Below are positions 1 through 7,557 of a stretch of DNA of 7,721 bases, piece by piece. Both the position numbers and the translations under genes were made by a program. Position 1 is the first letter of the stretch; each line of letters starts with the position of its first letter. The notes beneath the pieces are model-generated. The model did no database searches, was not told the DNA's origin, and saw only the letters and a program-made list of their open reading frames with translations. This DNA comes from CAZAMT01 sp964486145 (GTDB lineage: Bacteria > Bacteroidota > Bacteroidia > Bacteroidales > JAAAOM01), in contig CAZAMT010000196.1 in the NCBI GenBank assembly GCA_964486145.1, positions 1-7,721 on the forward strand, written 5' to 3'.

Positions 1-54
1 CTTGTCCGACAATTGGCGGATAGCTTGCTCCGATTTGTCGGAGGTCTGTTTCAT
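1..54 (-). CDS. possible N-terminus of a divergent gene (partial, runs off the left edge)
   Basis: Read on the minus strand, an ATG at 54-52 opens a frame that stays open to the window edge and encodes MKQTSDKSEQAIRQLSDK. The polar, lysine-starting composition looks like a real N-terminus, and it would place a gene divergent from the two-component regulator with about 58 bases between the start codons. Only 18 codons are visible, so no family can be named. The alternative is the plus-strand frame 1-57, which ends in TAA and would be the tail of a gene pointing the same way as the regulator. Its product (LVRQLADSLLRFVGGLFH) looks less natural, but it cannot be excluded. Confidence 0.35.
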   Translation of the reverse strand, partial: MKQTSDKSEQAIRQLSDK

Positions 55-112
55 TAAATATAATCTGGCTTAAAAAGTCTTTGGCAAATACATTACTAAC
101 AACAGTTGCGTC

Positions 113-3100
113 ATGAGAAAACTAACTGGAACTTTTATCATACTGATTCATACCACCTTACTAATCGCCCAGAACCTTTATCAATTTGATCATCTTTCCA
201 TTGAAGACGGGTTGTCGCAAAGTACAGTAGTATGCATTGTAAAAGATAAAACAGGTTTCATGTGGTTTGGTACCAGCGATGGCTTAAACAAATACAATGG
301 ATACGAGTTTGATGTTTATCGTTTTGATCCGTACGACTCAACTTCCGTCAGTGATAATAAAATTTACAGCCTGTACCAGGATTCTGATACTGTTTTGTGG
401 GTTGGTACCCGTTTTGGTTTAAACTATTATGACCGGGAGACAGATAAGTTTGTACGGTTTTATAAAAACACCGATACAAATCAAAATGGTTTAAGTGGTA
501 ATTTCATTCGATGCATTAATGAGGATGAGGATGGAAATATTTGGATAGGGACCATCGGAGCAGGCTTGAATAAATATGTAAAAGATGAAAATAAATTCTA
601 CCATTATGAAACACCCGGGGTTGAAAACAATGTTACATCCATTGTAAATGATCCCGATGGTAATCTCTGGATAGGGACCGATGCCAGGGGATTATGTTAC
701 TTCAACAGAACTACGGAAGAATTTACATACCATTCTTTTAATAACAAGGATCAATCAGCTTCAGGAAAAATATACGGACAGAACTTATACCAGGATAACC
801 AAAACAATGTTTGGGTAGGCACAGAAGGTATTGGGCTTTATAAATTTGATATACATGAACAACGCTTTACATGGTTTAGTCATCAGGATCAAAACAACGT
901 TATTAGCAATGACATTGTAAAAAGCATTCACGAAGACGATGAAGGTAACCTGTGGATAGCCACCGATGGCGGGGGGCTGAACATTTACAATACCAAAACA
1001 GAACAAACAACCCAATACATTTACGACATTAACGATCTAAATGGCATCAGCAGTGATGCAGTTTATACGGTTTATCGTGATAATGAAGGAATTTTCTGGA
1101 TTGGTACTTTCGGAGGTGGGATTAACATCATCAATCCGAACAAAAAGCGTTTTTACCATTACACCCAGGAGGGCTGGAATAAAAACAGCCTGAGTCACAA
1201 GGCGGTACTCAGTTTTTGTGAAGATTCCAACGGCATCATCTGGATTGGCACTGACGGTGGAGGTTTGAATCGTTTTGATCCTAAGAAAGAGCGTTTTACA
1301 CATTTCAAACATGACCCAAATAAACCCGGTTCCATCAGCAGCAATGTAATTACTTCGATATATGAGGATTCCGGCCACAACCTGTGGGTGGGAACATATT
1401 CCGGCGGACTGAACCTGTTCAATCGTGCAACAGGAAAATTTAAAACATACAAAAATAATCCGGATGATCCGAAATCAATCATAAATAACAATGTATGGGA
1501 TATTCTGGAGGACCGCAACGGCAATCTATGGTTAGGCACCCTGGGCGGTCTTGACAGGTTTGATGCCAAAAACAGGGAATTCCGGCACTTTGTAATGAAA
1601 GAAGACAACTCCTATTTCAGCAGGGTTATCAGTCTGTTCGAGGATTCAAAGGGCCGTATATGGGTTGGTGGTAATCAACTGGGATTGTTGAATAAGTCAA
1701 CCGGCCAGATAAAAATATTTCCTTATAAAAACGAATTATACGACGGCACCACAACATATGACGTGCGATGCATTTACGAGGATAAAAATGGAAATTTATG
1801 GATTGCTACCGAAGGGGCAGGTTTAAACCTTTTTGATCCGGAAAATGGGAAATTCACGGCATTTACAACAAAAGACGGGCTTTCCAACAATTCAATACAT
1901 CAAATTCTTGAGGACAAATCCGGGAATCTGTGGCTGAGTACCAACAACGGGTTGACAAGGTTTAGTCCTGAAACCAAAAAAGTGCGGATATATGATGATA
2001 ACGATGGATTGCAAAGCAATCAGTTTTCTTACATGGCGGCCATGAAAGACAAATCAGGCAGGATGTATTTTGGTGGATTAAACGGATTTAACGTGTTTCA
2101 TCCGGATAGCATCCATGATAATCCTTACAAACCGCCGGTTGTATTAACCGATTTTATTCATTTCAATGCAAAAGAGAATAAAAATGCTGTACTCAATAAG
2201 CACATTCATTATGCTGAATCCATTGAATTACCTTTCAAATCTGTTTTCACGCTTCAATTCACCGCTTTAAATTACACATCCACAGAGAAAAACCAGTATA
2301 AATATAAGCTGGAAGGATTTTCTGATGAGTGGATCAATGCCGGTAATCAACGCACTGCTACTTATACAAATTTAGATCCCGGTAAATATGTATTCCATGT
2401 AAAAGGATCAAACAATGATTTGGTCTGGAACGATAATGGTACCCAACTCGACATCATTATATCACCACCGTGGTGGAAAACCAAAGCTGCCTATGTCCTT
2501 TATATTGTGCTTATCATTCTCATCTTTTACTCGTTCAGGAGTTACCTGATTGGTCAGCAGAAAATGAAAAATGATTTGATTATAAAGGATCTGGAAACAA
2601 AGAAAATTGAAGAAGTCAATCAAATGAAACTGCGCTTTTTCACCAACATTTCTCATGAATTCAGAACGCCTCTGACTCTTATCATGGGGCCGATTGAAAA
2701 CCTGATGCAAAACCAAAAAATTGATCATCATGTGAAACGACAACTTCGTCTGATGGCTTCCAATGCCGAAAGGCTGTTCAGGTTGGTCAATCAACTCATG
2801 GATTTTCGAAAAATTGAAACCGGAAATATGCAACTTCGGGCATCCAGAGATAACATTGTTGATTTTCTGAAAGAGATTAAAGACGCGTTCAATGATTTCG
2901 CGAAGAAGCACCGCATCAATTACCAGTTTATAACATCAAAGGATAAAATTCAAATGTATTATGACCACGATAAAATGGATAAGGTTTTTTACAACCTCCT
3001 GTCGAATGCATTTAAATTCACCCCGGATAACGGGAAAATATCGATACTTGTTAACCTCGTTAATAAAAACGAACGTGACAATCACCGGCAATATGCTGAA

Positions 3101-4270
3101 ATTATAGTTCAGGACACCGGAATTGGGATATCTGCCGACCGATTGCCCAATGTATTTGATCGGTTTTACCAGATAGGTGATTCAAAAAAACTTAAACGCT
3201 CCATTGAACAGGAGGGTACAGGTATAGGCCTGGCCCTGAGTAAAGAACTCATTGAACTTCATCATGGTAACATAGAGGTTCAAAGCATGGAAGGGCTTGG
3301 CACCAAGTTCATTATTCATTTGCCGGTAGATGCTTCCCATCTTGCTCCTGAACAAATTGTGCATCAACCAAAAGAAGAGAGTTACATGCACAACCAGCTT
3401 TATAAATTTCTTTCTGTTGATGAGGTAACCGAACAGGAGACTGAACAGCAATTAGACAAAAAACCTGACGGAGATATGCCGGCTCCTGAAAAAATACTGC
3501 TCGTGGAGGATAACCATGAAGTCAGGGAATTTCTGCGGGTCAGTCTCGAACCTGAATATGATGTTATAGAAGCCGAAGATGGCTTAGCCGGGCTAAAAAT
3601 GGCAAAAGAGGAAGTACCTGACCTGATTATCAACGACATTATGATGCCGGGAATGGATGGCGTGGAACTAACCGAGAAGTTAAAAACGGATGACATTACA
3701 TGCCATATTCCTGTAATCCTGCTAACTGCAAAGAATACCGTTGAATTTAAAATAAAAGGGCTTGAAATAGGTGCGGATGACTACATCTGCAAACCTTTCA
3801 ATGTAAAATTGTTAAAAATCCGCATCAGAAATCTGATTGACTCCAGAAAAATGTTGCAGCAAAAGTTCAGGAAAGATATTTTACTGGAACCCAAAGAAGT
3901 CACCGTCACATCTTCCGATGAGAAATTTCTGACCAGGGCCATGGAGGTTGTTGAAAATCACATTTCCGATTCAAATTTCAGTGTGATGGTCTTTGTAAAA
4001 GAAATGGGGATGAGTCGCTCTGTAATGTACAGGAAACTGGAAGCTGTAACGGGACAGTCGGTGAACGAATTTATACGTACCATCCGGTTAAAACGTGCCG
4101 CGCAACTTTTATCATTAAATGAATTCACTATTTCAGAGGTTACATATGAAGTCGGATTCAACGATCCTCAGTATTTCAGTAAATGTTTCAGCAAGCAGTT
4201 CGGAAAAACACCAAGCGCTTATGCTGCTGAGAATAAAAAGGAGAAAAAAGTAAACCATCCCTCGAATTAA
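113..4270 (+). CDS. hybrid two-component system regulator (HTCS): propeller sensor, histidine kinase, receiver and AraC-type DNA-binding domain
   Basis: This is a complete one-protein signalling system of 1385 residues, the usual size for the family. Residues 1-19 form a signal peptide or N-terminal anchor. Fourteen propeller repeats (about 50-662) and a Y_Y_Y domain (about 715-785) make up the periplasmic sensor, and one membrane span lies at about 791-810. In the cytoplasm, the HisKA domain carries the motif NISHEFRTPL with phospho-acceptor His848. The ATPase domain keeps its N box (Asn965), G1 box (Asp1001, DTGIGI) and G2 box (GTGIG, 1035-1039). The receiver (about 1127-1240) keeps Glu1132/Asp1133, phospho-acceptor Asp1175, Thr1205 and Lys1227. 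An AraC-type helix-turn-helix domain occupies about 1271-1375. Every catalytic residue is present, so the protein should be active. Known relatives in Bacteroides bind an oligosaccharide in the periplasm and activate a neighbouring polysaccharide-utilisation locus. No such locus is visible here, so the ligand is unknown. The ATG at 113 is chosen because the signal peptide follows it directly. Confidence 0.96.
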   Translation: MRKLTGTFIILIHTTLLIAQNLYQFDHLSIEDGLSQSTVVCIVKDKTGFMWFGTSDGLNKYNGYEFDVYRFDPYDSTSVSDNKIYSLYQDSDTVLWVGTRFGLNYYDRETDKFVRFYKNTDTNQNGLSGNFIRCINEDEDGNIWIGTIGAGLNKYVKDENKFYHYETPGVENNVTSIVNDPDGNLWIGTDARGLCYFNRTTEEFTYHSFNNKDQSASGKIYGQNLYQDNQNNVWVGTEGIGLYKFDIHEQRFTWFSHQDQNNVISNDIVKSIHEDDEGNLWIATDGGGLNIYNTKTEQTTQYIYDINDLNGISSDAVYTVYRDNEGIFWIGTFGGGINIINPNKKRFYHYTQEGWNKNSLSHKAVLSFCEDSNGIIWIGTDGGGLNRFDPKKERFTHFKHDPNKPGSISSNVITSIYEDSGHNLWVGTYSGGLNLFNRATGKFKTYKNNPDDPKSIINNNVWDILEDRNGNLWLGTLGGLDRFDAKNREFRHFVMKEDNSYFSRVISLFEDSKGRIWVGGNQLGLLNKSTGQIKIFPYKNELYDGTTTYDVRCIYEDKNGNLWIATEGAGLNLFDPENGKFTAFTTKDGLSNNSIHQILEDKSGNLWLSTNNGLTRFSPETKKVRIYDDNDGLQSNQFSYMAAMKDKSGRMYFGGLNGFNVFHPDSIHDNPYKPPVVLTDFIHFNAKENKNAVLNKHIHYAESIELPFKSVFTLQFTALNYTSTEKNQYKYKLEGFSDEWINAGNQRTATYTNLDPGKYVFHVKGSNNDLVWNDNGTQLDIIISPPWWKTKAAYVLYIVLIILIFYSFRSYLIGQQKMKNDLIIKDLETKKIEEVNQMKLRFFTNISHEFRTPLTLIMGPIENLMQNQKIDHHVKRQLRLMASNAERLFRLVNQLMDFRKIETGNMQLRASRDNIVDFLKEIKDAFNDFAKKHRINYQFITSKDKIQMYYDHDKMDKVFYNLLSNAFKFTPDNGKISILVNLVNKNERDNHRQYAEIIVQDTGIGISADRLPNVFDRFYQIGDSKKLKRSIEQEGTGIGLALSKELIELHHGNIEVQSMEGLGTKFIIHLPVDASHLAPEQIVHQPKEESYMHNQLYKFLSVDEVTEQETEQQLDKKPDGDMPAPEKILLVEDNHEVREFLRVSLEPEYDVIEAEDGLAGLKMAKEEVPDLIINDIMMPGMDGVELTEKLKTDDITCHIPVILLTAKNTVEFKIKGLEIGADDYICKPFNVKLLKIRIRNLIDSRKMLQQKFRKDILLEPKEVTVTSSDEKFLTRAMEVVENHISDSNFSVMVFVKEMGMSRSVMYRKLEAVTGQSVNEFIRTIRLKRAAQLLSLNEFTISEVTYEVGFNDPQYFSKCFSKQFGKTPSAYAAENKKEKKVNHPSN
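260..2098 (+). repeat. 14 degenerate propeller-blade repeats inside the HTCS sensor
   Basis: The coding sequence repeats a pattern of the form D-x-x-G-N-(L/I)-W-(I/V)-G-T-x-x-G-G-L-N-x-(F/Y) about every 42-50 residues. The core falls at 14 places, from MWFGTSDGLNKY (residue 50) to MYFGGLNGFNVF (residue 651). Fourteen blades fit the two seven-bladed propellers described for this sensor class. The eleventh copy (IWVGGNQLGLLNK) and the last copy depart most from the consensus. The repeats are protein-level; the DNA copies have diverged. Long antisense reading frames across this stretch are by-products of the repeat and are not genes. Confidence 0.9.
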
Positions 4271-4360
4271 AGGCTACTGAAACTTTTGTCAGGGTATTTC
4301 GAGATTTTCATACCGCAACTTCAATTATTTTGCTTCTTAAGTTTGTAAGTGTGATTCATG

Positions 4361-4374
4361 CAACGAAATCGTTG
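4361..4374. repeat. short inverted repeat upstream of the small membrane ORF
   Basis: CAACGA and TCGTTG face each other across two A residues, 34 bases before the start of the small ORF at 4409. The compact two-fold symmetry is more like a protein-binding half-site pair than a terminator: the loop would be too tight and no T-run follows. A 14-base match of this kind could arise by chance. Confidence 0.25.
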
Positions 4375-4408
4375 AATAATCATCCAAAATATTACTTTCC
4401 GGAAGCGA

Positions 4409-4537
4409 ATGACAAACATTTTTAAAATCATATGGCAGCGTCGCATGGATTCCAAATTTTGGAAAATTTTGCTGATTGAATTTGTTCATCTTGCTTTGCT
4501 TATCGCCATTATTCTCCTGATGATATCCATTTTATAA
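4409..4537 (+). CDS. small single-span membrane peptide, 42 residues (possible gene remnant)
   Basis: An ATG opens a 42-codon frame ending in TAA. The product has a basic N-terminal part (MTNIFKIIWQRRMDSKFWK) and a continuous hydrophobic helix at about residues 20-42 that runs to the C-terminus. This is the layout of a one-span inner-membrane peptide with its N-terminus in the cytoplasm. The first 20 residues also recall the start of FtsX/MacB-like permeases in Bacteroidota, which begin with a similar 'FKIIW-R/N-R' stretch before the first helix. It could therefore be the stump of a lost permease. No continuation of such a protein is visible after the stop. It lies alone in the 359-base gap between the regulator and the SRAP gene, with no clear ribosome-binding site. 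It may be a real small protein, a remnant or chance; the charge and helix pattern makes pure chance less likely. Confidence 0.4.
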   Translation: MTNIFKIIWQRRMDSKFWKILLIEFVHLALLIAIILLMISIL

Positions 4538-4574
4538 TTTTGTCAATCCGTTTTTGTAAACATTTTTTACTTAT

Positions 4575-4595
4575 AACAGGTTTATTCAACAGGTT
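4575..4595. repeat. direct repeat AACAGGTT, two copies 13 bases apart
   Basis: AACAGGTT occurs at 4575-4582 and again at 4588-4595, 35 bases before the SRAP start codon. The position suits a regulatory site for that gene. The spacing is not a whole number of helical turns, and two copies of an 8-mer could be accidental. Confidence 0.2.
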
Positions 4596-4629
4596 GCCCG
4601 TTGATTTTCATCCTTAAAATGTAAATATC

Positions 4630-5403
4630 ATGTGCTACAGTATTGGTTACTTCAAAAAGAAACTTGATAAATATAAAGATTACTATGGCGTTCGTGATGC
4701 CATTATTGAAAATGGAAATACTGTTCATTGGATAACAGCCTTCCAGCGTCCCAAAATTCCTGTGATTACTGATGACAAGCCGGATATTATCCAAATGTTT
4801 GAATGGGGTTTGATCCCATTCTTCTCAAAAGATTATGAAAAATCAAAAAAATACAATACGTACAATGCTCGTGGGGAAGATATGTTCTCAAAGCCAAGTT
4901 ACCGGCAACCAGCCAAAAGCAAGCATTGTGCCGTACTGGTTGATAACTTTTTCGAAAACCACCATCACCAGGGAGAGGTTTATCCTTTTCTTATAAGGCA
5001 TAAGGATGAGCGCCCCTTGACCCTCGGAGGCATCTGGGATACATGGATTAACAAAGAAACCGGTGAAATGCTGAATACTGTTTCTATTGTAACAACACCT
5101 CCCAATGCGATGATGAGAAAAATTCACAATAACCCAAAAGCCAGTGATGGTTCACGAATGCCGTTTATCCTTGAAAAAGAACAAATTCCGGAATATTTTG
5201 ATAAGAACGGTGGAATGGAATACAACAGAAACAAAACTATTGAAATGATAAAACCCTTTGATGAAAAATATCTTACAGCGCATACCGTAAAATTTATCAT
5301 CAACAAGAAAGGCCGTGACCCGGGAGTTGGCAATTCACCGGAAGCCCGGGAAGAATTTATCCATGACCAATTTGATTACAGGGAATTATTAAAACCCTCG
5401 TAG
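4630..5403 (+). CDS. SRAP (SOS response-associated peptidase) family protein, HMCES/YedK type
   Basis: Members of this family bind single-stranded DNA and form a covalent thiazolidine link between the N-terminal cysteine and an abasic site, shielding the lesion from breakage. The protein starts MCYS, so removal of Met1 exposes the catalytic Cys2; this fixes the start codon at 4630. The other family motifs are in order: W-G-L-I-P near residue 60, YNARGE (78-83, with Asn79 and Arg81), FFEN with Glu109, GGIWDTW, then the TTPPNAMM-x-x-IH stretch with His166 and RMPFIL (176-181). Cys2, Asn79, Glu109 and His166 are the expected active-site set. At 257 residues it is slightly longer than E. coli YedK, partly because several extra residues (NNPKASDGS) lie between IH and RMP. 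No SOS-like operator can be recognised upstream. It has the same direction as the transporter downstream, but the 82-base gap does not suggest tight coupling. Confidence 0.94.
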   Translation: MCYSIGYFKKKLDKYKDYYGVRDAIIENGNTVHWITAFQRPKIPVITDDKPDIIQMFEWGLIPFFSKDYEKSKKYNTYNARGEDMFSKPSYRQPAKSKHCAVLVDNFFENHHHQGEVYPFLIRHKDERPLTLGGIWDTWINKETGEMLNTVSIVTTPPNAMMRKIHNNPKASDGSRMPFILEKEQIPEYFDKNGGMEYNRNKTIEMIKPFDEKYLTAHTVKFIINKKGRDPGVGNSPEAREEFIHDQFDYRELLKPS

Positions 5404-5485
5404 ATTGCTGAAATTCGGGTAATTTTTTTTCAAGCATATTACTACAGAATTTCCGACATTTGCCCCTTCAAATTTTCATACTTGA

Positions 5486-6370
5486 ATGGAGGGTGCGTTA
5501 TTTTCAACATATCTTTTACCGATAGTCATCGGAATTATCATGTTAAATCTGGGGTTAACACTTACCCTGCAGGATTTTAAAAACATTCTTGTTCAACCCA
5601 GAGCTTTAATTATCGGTTTAACTTGCCAAATGATAATTCTTCCTCTCATTGCCTTTGCAATCGCAAGTATTTCAGGACTTTCGGATGAACTTAAAGTTGG
5701 AATTATCATCATTGCAGCCTGTCCGGGTGGGGCCACATCCAATCTCATAACTTATCTCTTGAAAGGAAATGTTCCCTTGTCGGTATCTCTCACGGCTGTA
5801 AACAGTGTACTTATTTTATTTTCCATCCCGGTCATTGTTTATTTAGCATTAAAGGCATTTCTGGATAAATCTGCAATGATTGAGCTTCCAGTGATTGCTA
5901 CCATCCTCAAAATATTTTATATGATCATCATTCCAACTTCCATTGGGATATTCATCAGGGCTAAATTTAAATCGTTTGCAAAGCGGACCGCGAGGTATAT
6001 GAAATTCATCACAACCGCACTTCTGGCAGTCGTATATTTATTTGTCATTCTTGAAAAAAACAACGGTGATACCATGTCAACCATCAGTAATTACCTTAAT
6101 GTTGCACCTTATGTACTGGCACTGAACATTATTGGCATGTTAACCGGATATTTCACAGCGAGGTTATTTGGTTATGGAAAACCGCGACAAATTACCCTGT
6201 CGGTTGAGGTGGGTATTCAGAACAGCGCCCTTGCAATAACCGTTGCCAGCAGTGAAGTATTTCTGGGAAATCATGTGATGGCCATTCCTGCCCTTGTGTA
6301 TGGGTTATTTACATTTTTTAATGCAGTACTGTTCGGTTTGATAATCAAGAAGGTATTCCGGGAGGTGTAA
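5486..6370 (+). CDS. bile acid:sodium symporter family (BASS/SBF) transporter
   Basis: This is a 294-residue integral membrane protein with about nine to ten hydrophobic helices, the full length for bacterial members. Family hallmarks are the N-terminal stretch NLGLTLTLQDF, the motif ACPGGATSN (residues 78-86) followed by LITYLLKGNVPLSVSLTAVNSV, and EVGIQNSALA (241-250). By comparison with the known bacterial structures, Ser85, Asn86, Glu241 and Gln245 appear to match sodium-coordinating positions, so sodium-driven uptake is likely. The substrate cannot be read from sequence: bacterial relatives move bile acids, pantothenate or other organic anions, and many are uncharacterised. The stop codon lies 15 bases from that of the convergent minus-strand gene, leaving no room for a separate terminator. 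No Shine-Dalgarno sequence precedes the ATG, as is normal in this phylum. Confidence 0.92.
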   Translation: MEGALFSTYLLPIVIGIIMLNLGLTLTLQDFKNILVQPRALIIGLTCQMIILPLIAFAIASISGLSDELKVGIIIIAACPGGATSNLITYLLKGNVPLSVSLTAVNSVLILFSIPVIVYLALKAFLDKSAMIELPVIATILKIFYMIIIPTSIGIFIRAKFKSFAKRTARYMKFITTALLAVVYLFVILEKNNGDTMSTISNYLNVAPYVLALNIIGMLTGYFTARLFGYGKPRQITLSVEVGIQNSALAITVASSEVFLGNHVMAIPALVYGLFTFFNAVLFGLIIKKVFREV

Positions 6371-6385
6371 CCAAACCAATGGAAT

Positions 6386-7411
6386 TTACTTCATGCTATT
6401 TATGTGATCTGCAAAACTGTTATATGCTTCATCGTATTGGGTTAATTTTTTAACAAGGGTTACATTCAGATCTAATTTTGAACTTACCTTTTTTAAAATA
6501 TTGTAAATGCTGTTGTTGGTAACCTCGATAGAATACGGACGTTGACCTGCTTGAATAAATATTTTCATGAATTCACGCGGTATGGATGAAAGCATTTTTT
6601 CGAAACCTGTTAGCGGTTGGAGTAATTGAAACCCGGCAACCATACCAGATTTTTTATGCACCACCATTAAAAGAAACGGATAATAATCCGGATGTTCACC
6701 ATCTCTTACCGGGTTAAACAAAAGGCGAGCATCCACCTGATAAATATCTTTTACTTTGGATAAATGAATATACGATGTTAAAGTTTCCTTCGGAAATTTA
6801 ATCTCATAAAATTGTGAACCAATAGTTATCCGTTCATGAGCGTCCTCCCAATAAATTTGATTCCCGGTTTTGAAGGTTTTACGCACCAGGTAATCATCAT
6901 CGGTTTGTTCTTCGGTATGAAGAAAATAAGCATCCTGCTTTGTTCGATTAAGCACATGCAATGCCTGTTCAAATATGATATTAAAATCGTTAAGGGATTC
7001 AATATCCGGGGATGCCGGCACAAAACCAGGAACACATCTTGTAAGTAAAGGCAAAGCATTATGATTAAAAGCAATTCCGGATTTCTCAATCTGTTTCTTT
7101 TGATCATCAGGCAACATATCAGCTTCTACAAAAGATAACATGATATGAGGTATGGTTAATATAAATTCAGAAGGTAGGTTTGCATGTCTGCTTTGAAACT
7201 CCCAAAACTGTCCAAGCGCAGTTGTACCTTCATATGCTATTAGCGCATACTCAATATCACTATTACCTAAAATACTGATAAAATAAGTTCTGCTTGTTTC
7301 AGGTGAACGAATACCGAATACCTCTGTTTCATATAACCACTTCCAGGGTGATAACCTGTAAAGTTGTTCTGCAAGTTGATAAATGCTTAGCCAAAGGTTC
7401 TTTTTTTGCAT
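6386..7411 (-). CDS. uncharacterised protein with DUF7309/DUF6930-like layout
   Basis: This is a 341-residue soluble protein with no signal peptide, membrane span or recognisable catalytic motif. The N-terminal part contains a conserved-looking block, SPWKWLYETEVFGIRSPET (21-39), followed by a beta-rich stretch (YFISILGN, then YALIAYEG at 55-62). A middle element, VPGFVPASPDIESLNDFNIIFEQALHVL (127-154), leads into a second domain ending with AGQRPYSIEVTNNSIYNIL (288-306). From memory this matches the paired domains catalogued as DUF7309 and DUF6930, whose function is unknown; I hold the names with moderate confidence and the gene itself with high confidence. Codon use resembles the neighbours. 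It is transcribed toward the transporter and away from the tRNA fragment. The ATG at 7411 is the first in frame with plausible N-terminal sequence, and no ribosome-binding site is seen. Confidence 0.85.
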   Translation of the reverse strand: MQKKNLWLSIYQLAEQLYRLSPWKWLYETEVFGIRSPETSRTYFISILGNSDIEYALIAYEGTTALGQFWEFQSRHANLPSEFILTIPHIMLSFVEADMLPDDQKKQIEKSGIAFNHNALPLLTRCVPGFVPASPDIESLNDFNIIFEQALHVLNRTKQDAYFLHTEEQTDDDYLVRKTFKTGNQIYWEDAHERITIGSQFYEIKFPKETLTSYIHLSKVKDIYQVDARLLFNPVRDGEHPDYYPFLLMVVHKKSGMVAGFQLLQPLTGFEKMLSSIPREFMKIFIQAGQRPYSIEVTNNSIYNILKKVSSKLDLNVTLVKKLTQYDEAYNSFADHINSMK

Positions 7412-7507
7412 GAAGGTTGGATTTTATTATGCTTCGATACGTTGAAATGTTTATCAAATCGTTGCTGCAAAACACAAATCAGAAACAGATGAATAATTAT
7501 GGTTTTG

Positions 7508-7557
7508 TGCCCAGGACAGGACTTGAACCTGCACAACCTTGCGGTTACATGGCCCTC
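7508..7557 (-). pseudogene. 3' half of a tRNA-Leu (anticodon GAG), probable attachment-site duplicate
   Basis: Read on the minus strand, the stretch starts with the anticodon GAG (7557-7555) and two G residues, then CCATG, the 3' side of the anticodon stem. A class II variable arm follows, with stem AACC/GGTT closed by a GCAA tetraloop. A perfect T arm (GCAGG, loop TTCAAGT, CCTGT with one G-U pair) comes next, then the acceptor 3' strand CCTGGGC and discriminator A at 7508. The long variable arm with A73 points to leucine; the matching 5' end would be GCCCAGG. That 5' strand, the D arm and the 5' anticodon stem are absent from 7558-7721, and the base where invariant U33 should be is C. The fragment therefore cannot be a working tRNA. 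It is best explained as the duplicated 3' end left when an element integrated in the anticodon-loop region of a tRNA-Leu gene. Confidence 0.8.

Noticed and set aside
35..64. TTGTCG...TATAAT with 18-base spacing, like a sigma-70 promoter for the HTCS
   Set aside because: Bacteroidota primary promoters use TTTG and TAnnTTTG elements instead, and AT-rich DNA often yields TATAAT by chance. No convincing phylum-type promoter was found nearby either.
785..1608. Three overlapping antisense reading frames of 76-137 codons opposite the HTCS sensor
   Set aside because: They lie opposite the propeller repeats, and their translations simply mirror the repeated motif. They have no domains and no start context, and the plus-strand gene is unmistakable.
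2462..3696. Antisense frames opposite the kinase and receiver domains, up to 149 codons
   Set aside because: They are shadows of a highly conserved plus-strand kinase/receiver sequence. The translations show low-complexity or unnatural composition, such as the serine-rich product at 3400-3696.
5411..5430. Weak hairpin AAATT/AATTT followed by a T-run after the SRAP gene, as a terminator
   Set aside because: The stem has only five A-T pairs and shares its bases with the T-run, so it would be too unstable to be called a terminator.
5455..5462. GACATTTG as a Bacteroidota -7 element for the transporter
   Set aside because: The first base differs from TAnnTTTG and no TTTG-type -33 element is found at the right distance upstream.
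6836..7048. Plus-strand frame of 70 codons opposite the unknown minus-strand gene
   Set aside because: It is antisense to a much longer, well-patterned gene and has no recognisable features. The same applies to the alternative minus-strand frame at 6826-7107.
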